From contig NZ_JANUXN010000003.1 in assembly GCF_025699485.1 (NCBI RefSeq), positions 434,001 to 498,000 on the forward strand: a stretch of DNA of 64,000 nucleotides, read 5' to 3'. The stretch comes from Thauera carbonicopians. Lineage in GTDB: Bacteria; Pseudomonadota; Gammaproteobacteria; Burkholderiales; Rhodocyclaceae. Positions within the stretch are counted from its first letter, which is position 1, and each line of letters opens with the position of its first letter. Of the stretch, positions 18,285 through 28,654 are shown in pieces. A model generated the notes under the pieces. That model did no database searches, was not told the origin of the DNA, and saw only the letters and a program-made list of their open reading frames with translations. The translations under genes were made by a program, and so were the position numbers.

Positions 18285-19460
18285 ATGTCCTCATTGCCCC
18301 AGCCCTCCGCCGATGCGCTCGACCAGAGCTCCCGCCTGCTCCGACTCGTCGAGGCCGACATCGATGCTGCCGGCGGCTGGCTGCCGTTTTCCCGCTACAT
18401 GGAGCGGGTGCTGTACGCACCGGGCCTGGGCTATTACAGCGGCGGCGCGCGAAAGTTCGGCCCCGGCGGCGATTTCATCACCGCGCCCGAACTCACGCCG
18501 CTGTTCGGCCAGGCGCTGGCCGCCCAGGTCGAACAGGTGATGCGGGCGAGCGCGCCGCAGGTGATCGAAGTCGGCGCCGGCACCGGCCTGCTCGCCACCG
18601 ACCTGCTGCTCGAACTGGAGCGCCGCGGCTGCCTGCCCGAGCACTACGGCATTCTCGAACTGTCGGGCGAACTACGCGAGCGCCAGTTCGACACCCTGGC
18701 GCAGAAGGCGCCGCATCTGGCCGCGCGGGTGCGCTGGCTGGACGAACTGCCCGGGCGCTTCAGCGGCGCGGTGGTGGCGAACGAAGTGCTGGACGTGATG
18801 CCGGTGCATCTGCTGGCTTCGCGCGCGGACGGCCTGTTCGAGCGCGGCGTGGGGCTTGCCGACGACGGTGCCGGCGGGCGCCGCCTGTGCTGGGCCGACG
18901 TGCCGGCGGCCGGCGCGGTGCGCGATGCCGCGCAGGCGCTGGAGCTGCCCGCACCCGCCAGCGGCGAATACGTGACCGAGCTGAATCTGGCCGGAGGCGC
19001 CTGGGTGGCGGCCTGGGCCGAGCGGCTGGAGCGCGGGGCGATGCTGCTGATCGACTACGGCTACCCGCGCGCCGAGTACTACCTGCCTTCGCGCTCCGGC
19101 GGCACCTTGCTGTGCTACTACCGCCACCATGCCCACGGCGATCCCTTCCTGTGGCCGGGGCTGAACGACATCACGACCTTCGTCGATTTCACCGCGGTGG
19201 CGGAAGCGGGCTTCGCGGCGGGGCTGGACGTGCTGGGCTACACCTCCCAGGCCCATTTCCTGTTCAACTGCGGCGTGCTCGACTGCCTGGCGCGGCGCGG
19301 CCCGCAGGAAAGCGCCGACTACATCCGCGCAGCGCGGGCGGTGCAGCGGCTGACGGCACCGCAGGAGATGGGCGAACTGTTCAAGGTGCTGGCGCTCGGC
19401 CGCGGCATGGCCGAACCGCTGCGGGGCTTCACCCGCGGCGACCGGCTGCACACCCTGTAG
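18285..19460 (+). CDS. MidA/NDUFAF7-family SAM-dependent methyltransferase
   Basis: The 391-residue product belongs to the DUF185 methyltransferases. It has [40 protein letters not shown] near the N-terminus, the SAM motif [27 protein letters not shown] and [13 protein letters not shown]. The mitochondrial homologue NDUFAF7 methylates an arginine of a complex I subunit; the bacterial substrate is not established. The start is the ATG that places the family N-terminus about 30 residues in. Confidence 0.88.
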   Translation: MSSLPQPSADALDQSSRLLRLVEADIDAAGGWLPFSRYMERVLYAPGLGYYSGGARKFGPGGDFITAPELTPLFGQALAAQVEQVMRASAPQVIEVGAGTGLLATDLLLELERRGCLPEHYGILELSGELRERQFDTLAQKAPHLAARVRWLDELPGRFSGAVVANEVLDVMPVHLLASRADGLFERGVGLADDGAGGRRLCWADVPAAGAVRDAAQALELPAPASGEYVTELNLAGGAWVAAWAERLERGAMLLIDYGYPRAEYYLPSRSGGTLLCYYRHHAHGDPFLWPGLNDITTFVDFTAVAEAGFAAGLDVLGYTSQAHFLFNCGVLDCLARRGPQESADYIRAARAVQRLTAPQEMGELFKVLALGRGMAEPLRGFTRGDRLHTL

Positions 19461-19484
19461 GCGTGCCGCCGGCGGCACGCCGCT

Positions 19485-20288
19485 TCAGCAGCGCTGTTCC
19501 TGCAGCCAGGCGGCGATGCGCTCGGCGACTTTTTCCCAGTCGCGCTCGAGCATCAGGCCGTGCCCCATGCCGGGGAAGATTTCCGCCTGGCGGCCGTAGG
19601 TCATGGCGGTCATCCGCACCTGGTCGGGCGGGATCAGGGTGTCGTGCTCGGCGCCGAGGATCAGCATCGGCACCTTGCGCACCTGCATCGGGTTGGGCAG
19701 GTTGAACAGCGTCATGTCCCAGATCGCGCGGTGCGATTCGGGTTGGCACAGGGTGTAGTAGCGCTGCAGGTCGCGGGCGTCCACCGGCTGGTGGAACAGC
19801 GCCTCGCGCAGGCTGCTGATGTCGATGTCGTTGCCGGCCATGATGCGGTTGAGGTCGCTCATCAGCGTGGGGCGCTGCATCATCAGGCCGAGCGCCGAAC
19901 TCATCAGGCCTTGCGGCGGTACCGAGGACATCAGTACGGCTGCGGGCGCGTCGTGCCGCTCGAGGTATTTCTGCACCACCAGGCCGCCCATCGAATGGCC
20001 GATCAGCACCGGCGCCGCCGGCAGCGACGCGGCCACTTCGGCGACGTCGCGCACGTAGTCGTCGATGGAGTAGGTGTCGAGATGCTCCCGCTGCCGGCTG
20101 AAGCCGTGGCCGGACAGCGACACCGCGTAGGACGTCCAGCCGCGCGAGGCGAACCAGGGCTGGAAGTGCTCTTCCCAACACCAGGCCGAGACGTAGGCGC
20201 CGTGCACGAACAGCAGCGGCGTCGAATGGACCGGGGTGGCGGGCGAGTGGCAGAGGACTTCGAGATCACCGAAGCGGCGAGTGTTCAT
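19485..20288 (-). CDS. Alpha/beta hydrolase
   Basis: The 267-residue protein has the alpha/beta hydrolase triad elements: oxyanion region LLFVHGAYVSAWCWEEHF, nucleophile elbow LIGHSMGGLVVQKYL, acid in LGAEHDTLIPP and His in GMGHGLMLE. Such proteins hydrolyse esters or related bonds; the substrate is not evident. It converges with the methyltransferase gene and is followed upstream by cca with roughly 180 bases between. Confidence 0.85.
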   Translation of the reverse strand: MNTRRFGDLEVLCHSPATPVHSTPLLFVHGAYVSAWCWEEHFQPWFASRGWTSYAVSLSGHGFSRQREHLDTYSIDDYVRDVAEVAASLPAAPVLIGHSMGGLVVQKYLERHDAPAAVLMSSVPPQGLMSSALGLMMQRPTLMSDLNRIMAGNDIDISSLREALFHQPVDARDLQRYYTLCQPESHRAIWDMTLFNLPNPMQVRKVPMLILGAEHDTLIPPDQVRMTAMTYGRQAEIFPGMGHGLMLERDWEKVAERIAAWLQEQRC

Positions 20289-20470
20289 TTGGGCTCCTGG
20301 GGAAGAGGGCGGCAGGCACGGCGCAGGGGCGCTCGTGCTCGGCGGAGAAGAGGCGTGATGCGCTTTTTGTTCTTGAGGGGTGTCGTATCCGCTGTGGTGT
20401 CTGCGCTGTTGCGCCTGAAATCGCAGGCCGATTCTTGCACGCAGCCTGCCACGGCGCCAAGCCGAGTGGT

Positions 20471-21727
20471 TCACGTTCGCGTAATGTTTGCCGGATTCGG
20501 GCTGGCGGCAGAAGCGCGGAGGCCGAGCGCGCGCACCGCGTCGACCCGGGCGGCGTGGATCGCCTGCGGTATCCGTTCCTTGTTGGCGCAGCCGCGCGCG
20601 ATCGCGCCGGCGTCGAGGCGGCGCACCGCGTCCAGCGCCGCCAGCCAGGCCGCGCGCGGCGCCCATTCCGGCCGCGGGCCGCCGCCGCGGCCGAAGTAAT
20701 CGCAAGCCGCCGCATCGAGCGCGAGCGCGAAGCGTTCGGGGCGCCGCAAGGCGTCGCAGCGCTCCAGCACCTTGACCATGGTCTCGGGCCGCAGGATCGC
20801 CGCCTGGCCGAAGATGCCGTGCTCGCGCGCGACCATTTCCGCAAGGTCGCGGCAGTCGGCCGGCGCTTTCAGCCGTATCGACACTTCACGCGCGCGCCGC
20901 GCGCTGGCCTGCTCGTGGCCGTAGTGGTGCGGCAGGATGCCGGCCGGCGTGTCGCCCTTGCCGAGATCGTGCAGCAGGCAGGCCCAGCGCACGGCGAGCG
21001 GCTGCCGGGTGGCGGCGGCATGGTCGATGACCATCATGACGTGCTCGCCGGTGTCGATCTCGGGGTGGTGCTGGGCGGGCTGGGGCACGCCGAACAGCTT
21101 GTCCACTTCCGGCAGGATGTGGGCGAGGGCGCCGCAGTCGCGCAGGCTGCGGATCATGCGCGAAGGCTTGTCCTCCATCAGGCCGCGGGCGAACTCCTGC
21201 CACACCCGCTCGGCGACGAGGTGGTCGACTTCGCCGGCCTCGACCATCCGGCGCATCAGCGCGAGCGTTTCCGGCGCGGTGTCGAAGTCGGCGTAGCGTG
21301 CGGCGAAGCGCGCCACCCGCAGGATGCGCAGCGGGTCCTCGGCGAAGGCCGGCGAGACGTGGCGGAACACCCGGGCTTCGAGATCGCGGACGCCGCCGTA
21401 GGGGTCGATCAGGCTGCCGTCGGCGTCGCGCGCGATGGCGTTGATCGTCAGGTCGCGGCGCAGCAGATCCTCTTCGAGCGTGACCTCGGGCGAAGCATGG
21501 CAGACGAAGCCGGCATAGCCCTTGCCTGACTTGCGTTCGGTGCGGGCGAGGGCGTATTCCTCCTGGGTCTGCGGATGCAGGAAGACCGGGAAATCCTTGC
21601 CCACCGGGCGGAAGCCCCGGGTCAGCATGTCCTCGGGAGTGGCGCCGACTACCACCCAGTCATGGTCGGTGACCGGCAGCCCGAGCAGGGCGTCGCGCAC
21701 CGCGCCGCCCACCACGTAGCACTGCAT
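20471..21727 (-). CDS. cca: Multifunctional CCA-adding protein
   Basis: The 418-residue enzyme adds or repairs the CCA end of tRNA. The nucleotidyltransferase head is [26 protein letters not shown] with the metal-binding DHD, followed by [21 protein letters not shown] and [12 protein letters not shown]. The C-terminal HD domain ([24 protein letters not shown]) marks the phosphohydrolase-containing form found in proteobacteria. Its ATG shares one base with the stop of the GST gene upstream, so the two are translationally coupled. Confidence 0.96.
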   Translation of the reverse strand: MQCYVVGGAVRDALLGLPVTDHDWVVVGATPEDMLTRGFRPVGKDFPVFLHPQTQEEYALARTERKSGKGYAGFVCHASPEVTLEEDLLRRDLTINAIARDADGSLIDPYGGVRDLEARVFRHVSPAFAEDPLRILRVARFAARYADFDTAPETLALMRRMVEAGEVDHLVAERVWQEFARGLMEDKPSRMIRSLRDCGALAHILPEVDKLFGVPQPAQHHPEIDTGEHVMMVIDHAAATRQPLAVRWACLLHDLGKGDTPAGILPHHYGHEQASARRAREVSIRLKAPADCRDLAEMVAREHGIFGQAAILRPETMVKVLERCDALRRPERFALALDAAACDYFGRGGGPRPEWAPRAAWLAALDAVRRLDAGAIARGCANKERIPQAIHAARVDAVRALGLRASAASPNPANITRT

Positions 21728-22371
21728 CAGTCGTACAGGTCCTCGGCCGGGATCGATTCGGTTTCGGCGCGTGCCGCCGCCGCCCAGTCCTGCATGTGCG
21801 GGTTGGCCAGCATCGTGGCGAGGTATTCGCCGGCGGCGCCGTCCGGCTGCACGCCATAGGTCTGGAAGCGGAAGCAGACCGGCGCGAAGGCGGCGTCGGC
21901 GAGGCTGAAGCGGCCGAACAGGTAGGGGCCGCCCTGGCCGAAGCGGGCGCGGCAGTCGTTCCAGATCGCGGTGATGCGGGCGATGTCGGCATCGACTTCC
22001 GGCGTGTGGCCGAAGCCGCGGTAGTCCTTGCGGATGTTCATCGGCATCTTGCTGCGCAGGGCCTGGAAGCCGGAGTGCATTTCCGCGGTGACCGAACGGG
22101 CGGTGGCACGCGCGGTAGCGTCGGCGGGCAGCAGCGCGGGCTGCTTCTCGGCGAGGTATTCGCCGATCGCCAGCGAATCCCATACCAGCACGCCGTTGTC
22201 GTTGAGGCAGGGCACCTTGCCCGAGGGCGAGTGCGCCAGGATGCGCTCGCGGCTGCCCGGGATGAACAGCGGGATGTCGATTTCCCCGAAGCTGAAGCCG
22301 CCTTCGCGCGCGGCGAGCCAGGCGCGCAGGGACCAGGACGAGTAGTTCTTGTTGCCGATGATGAGTTTCAT
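21727..22371 (-). CDS. Glutathione S-transferase family protein
   Basis: The 214-residue product begins [22 protein letters not shown], with the Ser-containing N-terminal active-site region of bacterial GSTs, then [30 protein letters not shown] (glutathione-site SGKVP and DSLAI). The all-helical C-terminal domain includes [19 protein letters not shown]. It probably conjugates or reduces with glutathione; the substrate is unknown. It overlaps cca by one base. Confidence 0.9.
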   Translation of the reverse strand: MKLIIGNKNYSSWSLRAWLAAREGGFSFGEIDIPLFIPGSRERILAHSPSGKVPCLNDNGVLVWDSLAIGEYLAEKQPALLPADATARATARSVTAEMHSGFQALRSKMPMNIRKDYRGFGHTPEVDADIARITAIWNDCRARFGQGGPYLFGRFSLADAAFAPVCFRFQTYGVQPDGAAGEYLATMLANPHMQDWAAAARAETESIPAEDLYD

Positions 22372-22425
22372 GGCCGACTCCGGGTGGTGAGGGTGGTGGG
22401 CTGCGATGCGTGTCAGCTACGCGCG

Positions 22426-23382
22426 TCAGCGTCGCGCGTGGCGCCGGAAGGGATAGTAGCGCGAGCGGACGGTTCCATCGCCCAGCCAGCTCGGCACCAC
22501 CGCTTCGATGGCGGTCGGCTGCAGGCCGAAAGGCAGCGGCGCGCCGTCGGTGACGTTGTCGACGCGCATCGAGCGGACGTTGTCGCGGCTCATCAGCGGC
22601 TGGGGGGCGAGCTCCAGCAGGCTGGCCTGCAGCATCGCCAGGCCTTCCGGCAGGCCGATCACCGGGCGCGGCTTGCCGATCTGGGCGGAAACGTATTCGA
22701 CGAGCTGGCGCAGGGTGTAAACCCGGGGGCCGGCGACGTCGAAGATCTGGCCGGCCGCGCCCGGCGTGTCCAGGCTGCGCCAGACGACTTCGGCGACGTC
22801 TTCGACGTAGACCGGCTGGAAGCGGGTATCGGCGCCGGCCAGCGGCAGTATCGGGAAAGTCGAGGCGAGATCGGCGAACAGGTTCAGGAAGCGGTCGTCG
22901 CGGCCGAAGATCACCGAGGGCCGCAGGATGACCCAGTCGAGGTCGGCGCCGGTGCTGCGGATCGCCGCTTCGCCTGCGGCCTTGGAGCGCTGGTAGCCGG
23001 ACGGGCCGTCGGCGCTGGCGCCGAGCGCGCTGATGTGCACCAGCCGGCGCACGCCGGTATTGCGACAGGCGGTGACGATCTTCTTCGGCAGTTCGACGTG
23101 GGCCTGGGCGAAATCGGCGCCATAAGGCTCGCCGCCGCGCGAGTGCAGGATGCCGACCAGATTGACCACCGCGTCGGCGCCGGCGAGCAGGCGTTCCAGC
23201 GTGGCGGGATCATGCACATTGGCTTCGACGGCCTCGACCGTCGGCAGCAGCACGACGTGGCCGGCACGGCTGCGGCGGCGGGTGGGGACGACGACCTGGA
23301 CGCCGGCTTCGACGAGGCGGTTGGCGACGGCATGACCGACGAAGCCGGTGCCGCCGATGAGGACGACGCGTTTGATGTTCAT
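22426..23382 (-). CDS. NDUFA9-like NAD(P)-binding protein
   Basis: The 318-residue protein is an atypical extended short-chain dehydrogenase: [30 protein letters not shown] at the N-terminus, [31 protein letters not shown] and [18 protein letters not shown]. This pattern matches the complex I NDUFA9 subunit family, often annotated in bacteria as accessory to complex I. It lies 41 bases after slt on the same strand. A catalytic role is not evident. Confidence 0.85.
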   Translation of the reverse strand: MNIKRVVLIGGTGFVGHAVANRLVEAGVQVVVPTRRRSRAGHVVLLPTVEAVEANVHDPATLERLLAGADAVVNLVGILHSRGGEPYGADFAQAHVELPKKIVTACRNTGVRRLVHISALGASADGPSGYQRSKAAGEAAIRSTGADLDWVILRPSVIFGRDDRFLNLFADLASTFPILPLAGADTRFQPVYVEDVAEVVWRSLDTPGAAGQIFDVAGPRVYTLRQLVEYVSAQIGKPRPVIGLPEGLAMLQASLLELAPQPLMSRDNVRSMRVDNVTDGAPLPFGLQPTAIEAVVPSWLGDGTVRSRYYPFRRHARR

Positions 23383-23423
23383 GGCAGGGACTCGCTGTTG
23401 TTGCTCGATCGGAAAAGCTGTGT

Positions 23424-25370
23424 TCATTCGCTGGCCGGACGCGGGCCGATCACGCCCAGCCGTGTTTTCAGCGACTGGGGCCGGTGCTCGAACATCGCGC
23501 CGTAGATGATTGCATTGACCATCACCTTCTTGACGTAGTCGCGCGTCTCGTTGAAGGGAATGGTCTCGATGTAGATGGCCGCTTCGAGCGGCTTGTCGTC
23601 GCGCCAGCGGCGGGCACGCCCCGGGCCGGCGTTGTAGCCGGCGCTGGCCAGCACCGGATGATCGTCCAGGTCGTTCAGGATCAGGCGCATGTAGCTGGTG
23701 CCGAGCAGCACGTTGGTGTTGGGGTCGTTCAACTGGCGGGGATGGTAGCCGCGCAGGCCGATCTTGTTCGCCACCCATTTCCCGGTTGCCGGCATCACCT
23801 GCATCAGGCCCTGGGCGCCGGCGCTGGAGCGGGCCGGGACGACGAAGCGGCTTTCCTGCCGCATCAGGCCGTACACCCAGCCCAGGTCGAGGCCCTGCAT
23901 ATGCACTTGCGGCTCGATCAGCTCGCGATAGGGGGTCAGGAAGCGCAGCGCATAGTTTGCGCGCGGGTTGGACAGTTCGGCGCTGTTGATGGCGCGGTCG
24001 TAGAGCTCGTTGCGCAGCGCGAGGTGGGCGGCGGCAAGGCGGAAGGTTTCGTCGCGGCCGCGTAGGGCCCAGCTCCATTCACGGGTCGCTTCGGTGCGCA
24101 GGCCGAGCCGGTACAGTGCGAGGGCGCGGCGCAGGGCGGGATCGTTTTCGGCCTCGTCGAGCGGGGGCACGGCAAGCGAGTCCCCGCTCGCCGGAAGCGC
24201 AAAGGGCCGGCCGAGTTCCTCGGCGGCGAGGATGCCGTAGAAATGCGGTTCGGCGGCAATATGGCTGAACAGCGCCTCGGCGTCGCCGGCGCGGCCGGTC
24301 GCGGCATGCGCGCGCCCGAGCCAGTAGGTCCATTCGGGCTGCTGGCGCTCGGATTCCGGCAGCGCTTCGATGGCCGTGCGGACGGCGGCCCAGTCTCCGG
24401 CCCGCAGCGCGGCGCGCACGCGCCAGGCGCGCTGCAGCGGCGTCAGCTCGGCATTGCCCACCGCACGATAGAAGGCCATCGCCTCGGGCATCTGGTCGAT
24501 GGCGGCATGCATGGCGATGACGGCCTGGATGTCGCCGCGCTCCTCGCTGCCGAGGCGGTCCTGCAACTGCAGCAGGCAGGCGTGGGCGAGGCGGGCGTCC
24601 TGCCAGGCGATGCGCGTCAGCGCGGCGAGGACGAGCTCCCGGCCGGCGCGGGTGACGGCGAAATTGGCCGGCAGGCGGTCGAGCCAGGCGGCGGAAGAGC
24701 GCAAGGCCTGTTCGGCATCGGCGGCGGCCGGCGCGATTTCGGTAGGTAGCCAGCTCCAGCTCAGCAGCGCATCGTCGGGTTTGCGCGTGTCGGCCTGATG
24801 GCGCGCACGGCGCCAGAGCGCGTCGTCATCGACCCGGCCGGTGGCATGGGTGGCGCGCAGCGCGGTGTCGCAGGCCGCCGGCGCATTGTCCAGTGTGCGC
24901 CATTCCAGCGCGACTTCGTCGAGCGCGCGGGTGTCGCCGGTCATCAGGCGGGCGGTCCAGGCCGTGCAGCGCATTTCGCGGTCGGGATTCTGCAGGCCGG
25001 GGTAGAGCGCCGCGAAGCGTGTCCAGTCGCCGTCCGTCGCCAGGCGGCGCAGCCATTCGGCACGCAGGCGCTCGGCCAGCACGGTACCGGCTTCCCGCTG
25101 CAGGAACGCGTCGAGTTCCTGCGCCGGGGGAGGCAGTTCGGGGCGCGCCAGCACATTGACGAAGCGCCAGTAGCGGACGTAGGCATCCAGTACGTGCGGG
25201 CTGGACTCGGCGGCGAGCACGTCGAGCGTGTCGCGGTCCCCCTTGCGCACGGCCTCGTGAGCGGCGACGATGCGGTCGTCGCCGAAAGCCCGCGACACCT
25301 GGGCCGGCGCCGCTGCCGGCAGCAACATCCCGGCCGCGCAGAGCGCGGCCGCCATCAAGCCCGTTTTCAT
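23424..25370 (-). CDS. slt: Soluble lytic murein transglycosylase
   Basis: The 648-residue exported protein has a signal peptide (about 1-25, AAPAQ), a long superhelical region of repeated alpha-helices (about 40-440), and a C-terminal lysozyme-like SLT domain. The catalytic Glu is in GLMRQESRFV, followed by GLMQVMPATGKWVA and SAGYNAGPGRARRWR. It cleaves peptidoglycan glycan strands in the periplasm to give anhydro-muropeptides. The ATG at 25370 is chosen (GGGGAAG just upstream); an in-frame ATG at 25388 would add six residues. Confidence 0.93.
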   Translation of the reverse strand: MKTGLMAAALCAAGMLLPAAAPAQVSRAFGDDRIVAAHEAVRKGDRDTLDVLAAESSPHVLDAYVRYWRFVNVLARPELPPPAQELDAFLQREAGTVLAERLRAEWLRRLATDGDWTRFAALYPGLQNPDREMRCTAWTARLMTGDTRALDEVALEWRTLDNAPAACDTALRATHATGRVDDDALWRRARHQADTRKPDDALLSWSWLPTEIAPAAADAEQALRSSAAWLDRLPANFAVTRAGRELVLAALTRIAWQDARLAHACLLQLQDRLGSEERGDIQAVIAMHAAIDQMPEAMAFYRAVGNAELTPLQRAWRVRAALRAGDWAAVRTAIEALPESERQQPEWTYWLGRAHAATGRAGDAEALFSHIAAEPHFYGILAAEELGRPFALPASGDSLAVPPLDEAENDPALRRALALYRLGLRTEATREWSWALRGRDETFRLAAAHLALRNELYDRAINSAELSNPRANYALRFLTPYRELIEPQVHMQGLDLGWVYGLMRQESRFVVPARSSAGAQGLMQVMPATGKWVANKIGLRGYHPRQLNDPNTNVLLGTSYMRLILNDLDDHPVLASAGYNAGPGRARRWRDDKPLEAAIYIETIPFNETRDYVKKVMVNAIIYGAMFEHRPQSLKTRLGVIGPRPASE

Positions 25371-25407
25371 ACTTCCCCTGCTCTTCATTGCAAGCAACCA
25401 TACCACA

Positions 25408-26049
25408 GTGACGAAGCCTGTTTCCGACCCCGCCGATGACATCGAGAAACGCCGCAGATTCCTGCGGCAGCAGGCAATCCAGGCGCGTGAGGCGCTGGAC
25501 GAGGCGAAGCGGGCATGGCTCACCGCGCGCCTGGCAGGCCATCTCGGCGGCGTGATCGACGAACTGGCACCGCGCACGCTGGGTTTCTGCTGGCCTTTCC
25601 GTGCCGAGCCCGATCTCAGGGACTGGGTCCGGGACTGGCTGGCCGGCGATGCGCAGCGCGTGGCGGCCTTGCCGGTGGTCGTCGCAGCAGGAGCGGCGAT
25701 GCATTTCCGCCGCTGGACGCCGGGGGCCGGGATGGTGCTCGACCGCCATGGCATCCCGCATCCGGCGACGCCGGAGGAGGTGGCGCCCGAGGTCGTGATC
25801 GTGCCGCTGAACGCCTTCGATGCGGCCGGTTACCGCCTGGGCTACGGCGGCGGCTACTTCGACCGCACGCTGGCGGGGATGGACGTGGTCGCGATCGGCG
25901 CCGGCTTCGAGCTGGGCCGGGTGCCGAGCGTGCTGCCGCAGCCGCACGACCGGCCGATGGACTGGATCGTCACGGAAGCTGGGGCGGCCCATGCTGGGGC
26001 AGCCCGTGCTGGCGCGGTACCCACCGGCGCGGCCCGCGCCAGCCGCTGA
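25408..26049 (+). CDS. 5-formyltetrahydrofolate cyclo-ligase
   Basis: The 213-residue enzyme converts 5-formyl-THF to 5,10-methenyl-THF using ATP. It shows EKRRRFLRQQAIQAREAL, FCWPFRAEPDLRDW, PLNAFDAAGYRLGYGGGYFDRTL (the ATP/folate signature) and IGAGFELGRV. The GTG start at 25408 is the only in-frame start giving a normal N-terminus; it lacks a clear ribosome site. The last 20 or so residues are an Ala/Gly-rich tail from a 15-base tandem repeat and are not part of the family fold. It is divergent from slt with 37 bases between starts. Confidence 0.9.
   Translation: MTKPVSDPADDIEKRRRFLRQQAIQAREALDEAKRAWLTARLAGHLGGVIDELAPRTLGFCWPFRAEPDLRDWVRDWLAGDAQRVAALPVVVAAGAAMHFRRWTPGAGMVLDRHGIPHPATPEEVAPEVVIVPLNAFDAAGYRLGYGGGYFDRTLAGMDVVAIGAGFELGRVPSVLPQPHDRPMDWIVTEAGAAHAGAARAGAVPTGAARASR
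25978..26037 (+). repeat. Four degenerate 15-bp tandem repeats at the 3' end of the cyclo-ligase gene
   Basis: Units begin at 25978, 25993, 26008 and 26023, based on GCTGGGGCGGCCCAT. They encode the five-residue pattern A/T-G-A-A/V-x (AGAAH, AGAAR, AGAVP, TGAAR). The unit length keeps the frame, so copy number can vary without breaking the protein. Confidence 0.75.
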
Positions 26050-26088
26050 GACGCGTGCAATACGCCGCCGGGAACCCGACGGAAGGGC

Positions 26089-27609
26089 TCAGGCAGCGAG
26101 GAACAGCCGGTAGGCGGGGTTGCCGGTCTCGGCCACGTACTCGTAGCCGAGCCGTTGCAGGAAGTCCTCGAAGGCTTGCGTGTCCTCGGGCGGAACCTGC
26201 ATGCCGATCAGCACGCGGCCGTAGTCCGAACCGTGGTTGCGGTAGTGGAACAGTGAGATGTTCCAGTCCGAATGCAGCTTGGAGAGGAAATTCATCAGCG
26301 CGCCCGGCCGTTCGGGGAAGACGAAGCGGTAGAGCACCTCGTTCTCGGCCTGCGGCGAGCGGCCGCCGACCATGTAGCGGCCGTGGGTCTTGGCCAGTTC
26401 GTCGTCGGTCAGGTCGATCGCCGGCAGTTCGTGGCGTTCGAGCATTTCCACCAGGCGGCCGACTTCGTTGCGGTTATGCACCGTCACGCCGACGAAGATG
26501 TGGGCCTGCTCGGGGTCGGCGTAGCGATAGTTGAACTCGGTGATGTTGCGGTTGCCCAGCAGGCTGATGAACTTGCGGAAGGCGCCCGGCCGCTCCGGAA
26601 TCGTCACCGCCAGCACGGCTTCGCGCTGTTCGCCGAGTTCGGCGCGTTCGGCGACGAAGCGCAGGCGGTCGAAGTTCATGTTGGCGCCGGAGGCGACGGC
26701 GACCAGGTTCTTGTCGCGCAGCCTGTGGCGCTTGGCGTATTCCTTGGCGCCGGCGATGGCGAGCGCGCCCGAGGGTTCGAGGATCGAGCGGGTGTCCTCG
26801 AAGACGTCCTTGATCGCGGCGCAGATGGCGTCGTTGTCGACGACGATCATCTCGTCCACGTACTGTTGGCACAGGCGGAAGGTCTCGGCGCCGACCTGCT
26901 TGACCGCGGTGCCGTCGGCGAACAGGCCGACCTGTTCCAGCGCCACGCGCTTGCCGGTGGCGAGCGACTGCGTCATCGCGTCGGCGTCGACGGTCTCGAC
27001 GCCGATGATCTTCGTCTCCGGGCGCACCCGCTTGACGTAGGCCGCCACGCCGGCGAGCAGCCCGCCGCCGCCGACCGCACAGAAGATGGCATGGATGGGC
27101 TTGGCATGGGCGCGCAGGATCTCCATGCCGATCGTGCCCTGGCCGGCGATGACGTCCGGGTCGTCGTAGGGGTGGACGAAAGTCAGCTTCTCGCTCTTTT
27201 CCAGTTCCTGCGCATGGGCGTAGGCGTCGGAATAGGACTCGCCGGCGAGCACGACTTCGCCGCCGCGCGCCTTGACCGCGTCGATCTTGATCTGGGGCGT
27301 GGTGCTGGGCATCACGATGACGGCGCGGGTGCCGAGCCGCGCCGCCGACAAGGCGACGCCCTGGGCGTGGTTGCCGGCCGAGGCGCAGATCACGCCGCGC
27401 TTCAGGGCCTGCGGCGACAGCCGCGCCATCTTGTTGTAGGCGCCGCGGATCTTGAAGCTGAACACCGGCTGCATGTCCTCGCGCTTGAGATGGATGCGGT
27501 TGTGCACGCGTGCGGACAGGTTGGCGGCGAGATCGAGCGGCGTCTCGACGGCGACGTCGTAGACGTGGGCGTTGAGAATGCGCTCGAGGTAATCCGTGGG
27601 GGTGCTCAT
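26089..27609 (-). CDS. ilvA: Threonine ammonia-lyase, biosynthetic
   Basis: The 506-residue PLP enzyme deaminates threonine to 2-oxobutyrate, the first step of isoleucine synthesis. The PLP lysine is in FSFKIRGAYNKM, followed by ICASAGNHAQGVALSA and the phosphate-binding AVGGGGLLAGVAAYV. The C-terminal 170 residues contain two ACT-like regulatory domains (ERPGAFRKFISLLG and ERPGALMNFLSKLH), which mark the isoleucine-inhibited biosynthetic form. Length equals the E. coli IlvA size class. Start ATG at 27609. Confidence 0.96.
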   Translation of the reverse strand: MSTPTDYLERILNAHVYDVAVETPLDLAANLSARVHNRIHLKREDMQPVFSFKIRGAYNKMARLSPQALKRGVICASAGNHAQGVALSAARLGTRAVIVMPSTTPQIKIDAVKARGGEVVLAGESYSDAYAHAQELEKSEKLTFVHPYDDPDVIAGQGTIGMEILRAHAKPIHAIFCAVGGGGLLAGVAAYVKRVRPETKIIGVETVDADAMTQSLATGKRVALEQVGLFADGTAVKQVGAETFRLCQQYVDEMIVVDNDAICAAIKDVFEDTRSILEPSGALAIAGAKEYAKRHRLRDKNLVAVASGANMNFDRLRFVAERAELGEQREAVLAVTIPERPGAFRKFISLLGNRNITEFNYRYADPEQAHIFVGVTVHNRNEVGRLVEMLERHELPAIDLTDDELAKTHGRYMVGGRSPQAENEVLYRFVFPERPGALMNFLSKLHSDWNISLFHYRNHGSDYGRVLIGMQVPPEDTQAFEDFLQRLGYEYVAETGNPAYRLFLAA

Positions 27610-27706
27610 CGAAGGCTCGCGGGGCAGCAAAGCCGTCGAGGGTAGCAGCCGATGCGGCACTGCGGCAATAGCGCCGCTGGTGGGCTGCTTGCCGGCCGGA
27701 GCGTGC

Positions 27707-28654
27707 TTACACCGTGCCGTCGCTGTCGGCGGCGCTCATCGCCTGCATCTGACGGTCGATGAATTCCTGCATCGCGTCGATGCCGCGCAACTGCAGGATG
27801 GTCGAGCGCACGGCGGCTTCGAGCAGCACTGCGAGGTTGCGGCCTGCGGCGACGGGCAGCACCACGCGCATGACCTTGACGCCGAGGATGTCCTTCACTT
27901 CCTGCTGCACCGGCAGCCGGCTCGGGTCGCCGTCGCCGGGCAAGCGGCGTTCGAGGTGGCAGACCAGGCGCAGGCGCATTTTCCGGCGGCAGGCGGTCTC
28001 GCCGAAGATGGTGCGGATGTTGAGGATGCCGAGGCCGCGGACTTCGATGAAATCCTGCAGCATCGGCGGGCAGCGGCCTTCCAGCACGGTCGGGGCGATG
28101 CGCGCGAACTCGACGACGTCGTCGGCGACCAGGCCGTGGCCACGCGAGATCAGTTCGAGCGCGAGCTCGGACTTGCCGGCGCCGGAGTCGCCGGTGATCA
28201 GTACGCCGACGCCGAGCACGTCCATGAAGACGCCGTGCAGCGAGGCTTTCTCGGCCAGTTCGCGCGACAGGTAGAGCCGCAACTGGTCGATGACGCTGGC
28301 CGATGGCTGGGGTGTGGTGAATAGCGCGACGTCGTGCGCTTCGCAGACGCCGCGGATGATGTTCGATACCGTGCAGCCGTCGGCGACGATGATCGCCGGC
28401 GGCTGGCTGGACAGGATCTCGTTGAGGTGGTGGGTGACCTTGTCGGTGGTCTGGCGCTGGGCCCAGGCCAGTTCGGCGGCGCCGACGATCTGCAGGCGGG
28501 TGGGGTGGATCAGGTTCAGGTGGCCGACGAGGTCGGCCGGCCAGATCCGCTCTTCGGCCACGGCCAGCACGGCATCCAGCCGTCCGCTGACATGGCTGAG
28601 CTGAAGGAGCTCCCGTTCAGCCTCGAACAGCCGCGCGACGCTGGTCTGCCTCAT
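27707..28654 (-). CDS. hprK: HPr kinase/phosphorylase
   Basis: The 315-residue protein phosphorylates or dephosphorylates a serine of HPr. It has the P-loop GVLITGDSGAGKSELALELI, DDVVEF, the family signature EVRGLGILNIRTIFGE and the K-rich C-terminal region. In betaproteobacteria it regulates the nitrogen/carbon PTS relay rather than sugar uptake. The gene overlaps the end of ptsN by four bases (ATGA), showing tight coupling. Confidence 0.96.
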   Translation of the reverse strand: MRQTSVARLFEAERELLQLSHVSGRLDAVLAVAEERIWPADLVGHLNLIHPTRLQIVGAAELAWAQRQTTDKVTHHLNEILSSQPPAIIVADGCTVSNIIRGVCEAHDVALFTTPQPSASVIDQLRLYLSRELAEKASLHGVFMDVLGVGVLITGDSGAGKSELALELISRGHGLVADDVVEFARIAPTVLEGRCPPMLQDFIEVRGLGILNIRTIFGETACRRKMRLRLVCHLERRLPGDGDPSRLPVQQEVKDILGVKVMRVVLPVAAGRNLAVLLEAAVRSTILQLRGIDAMQEFIDRQMQAMSAADSDGTV

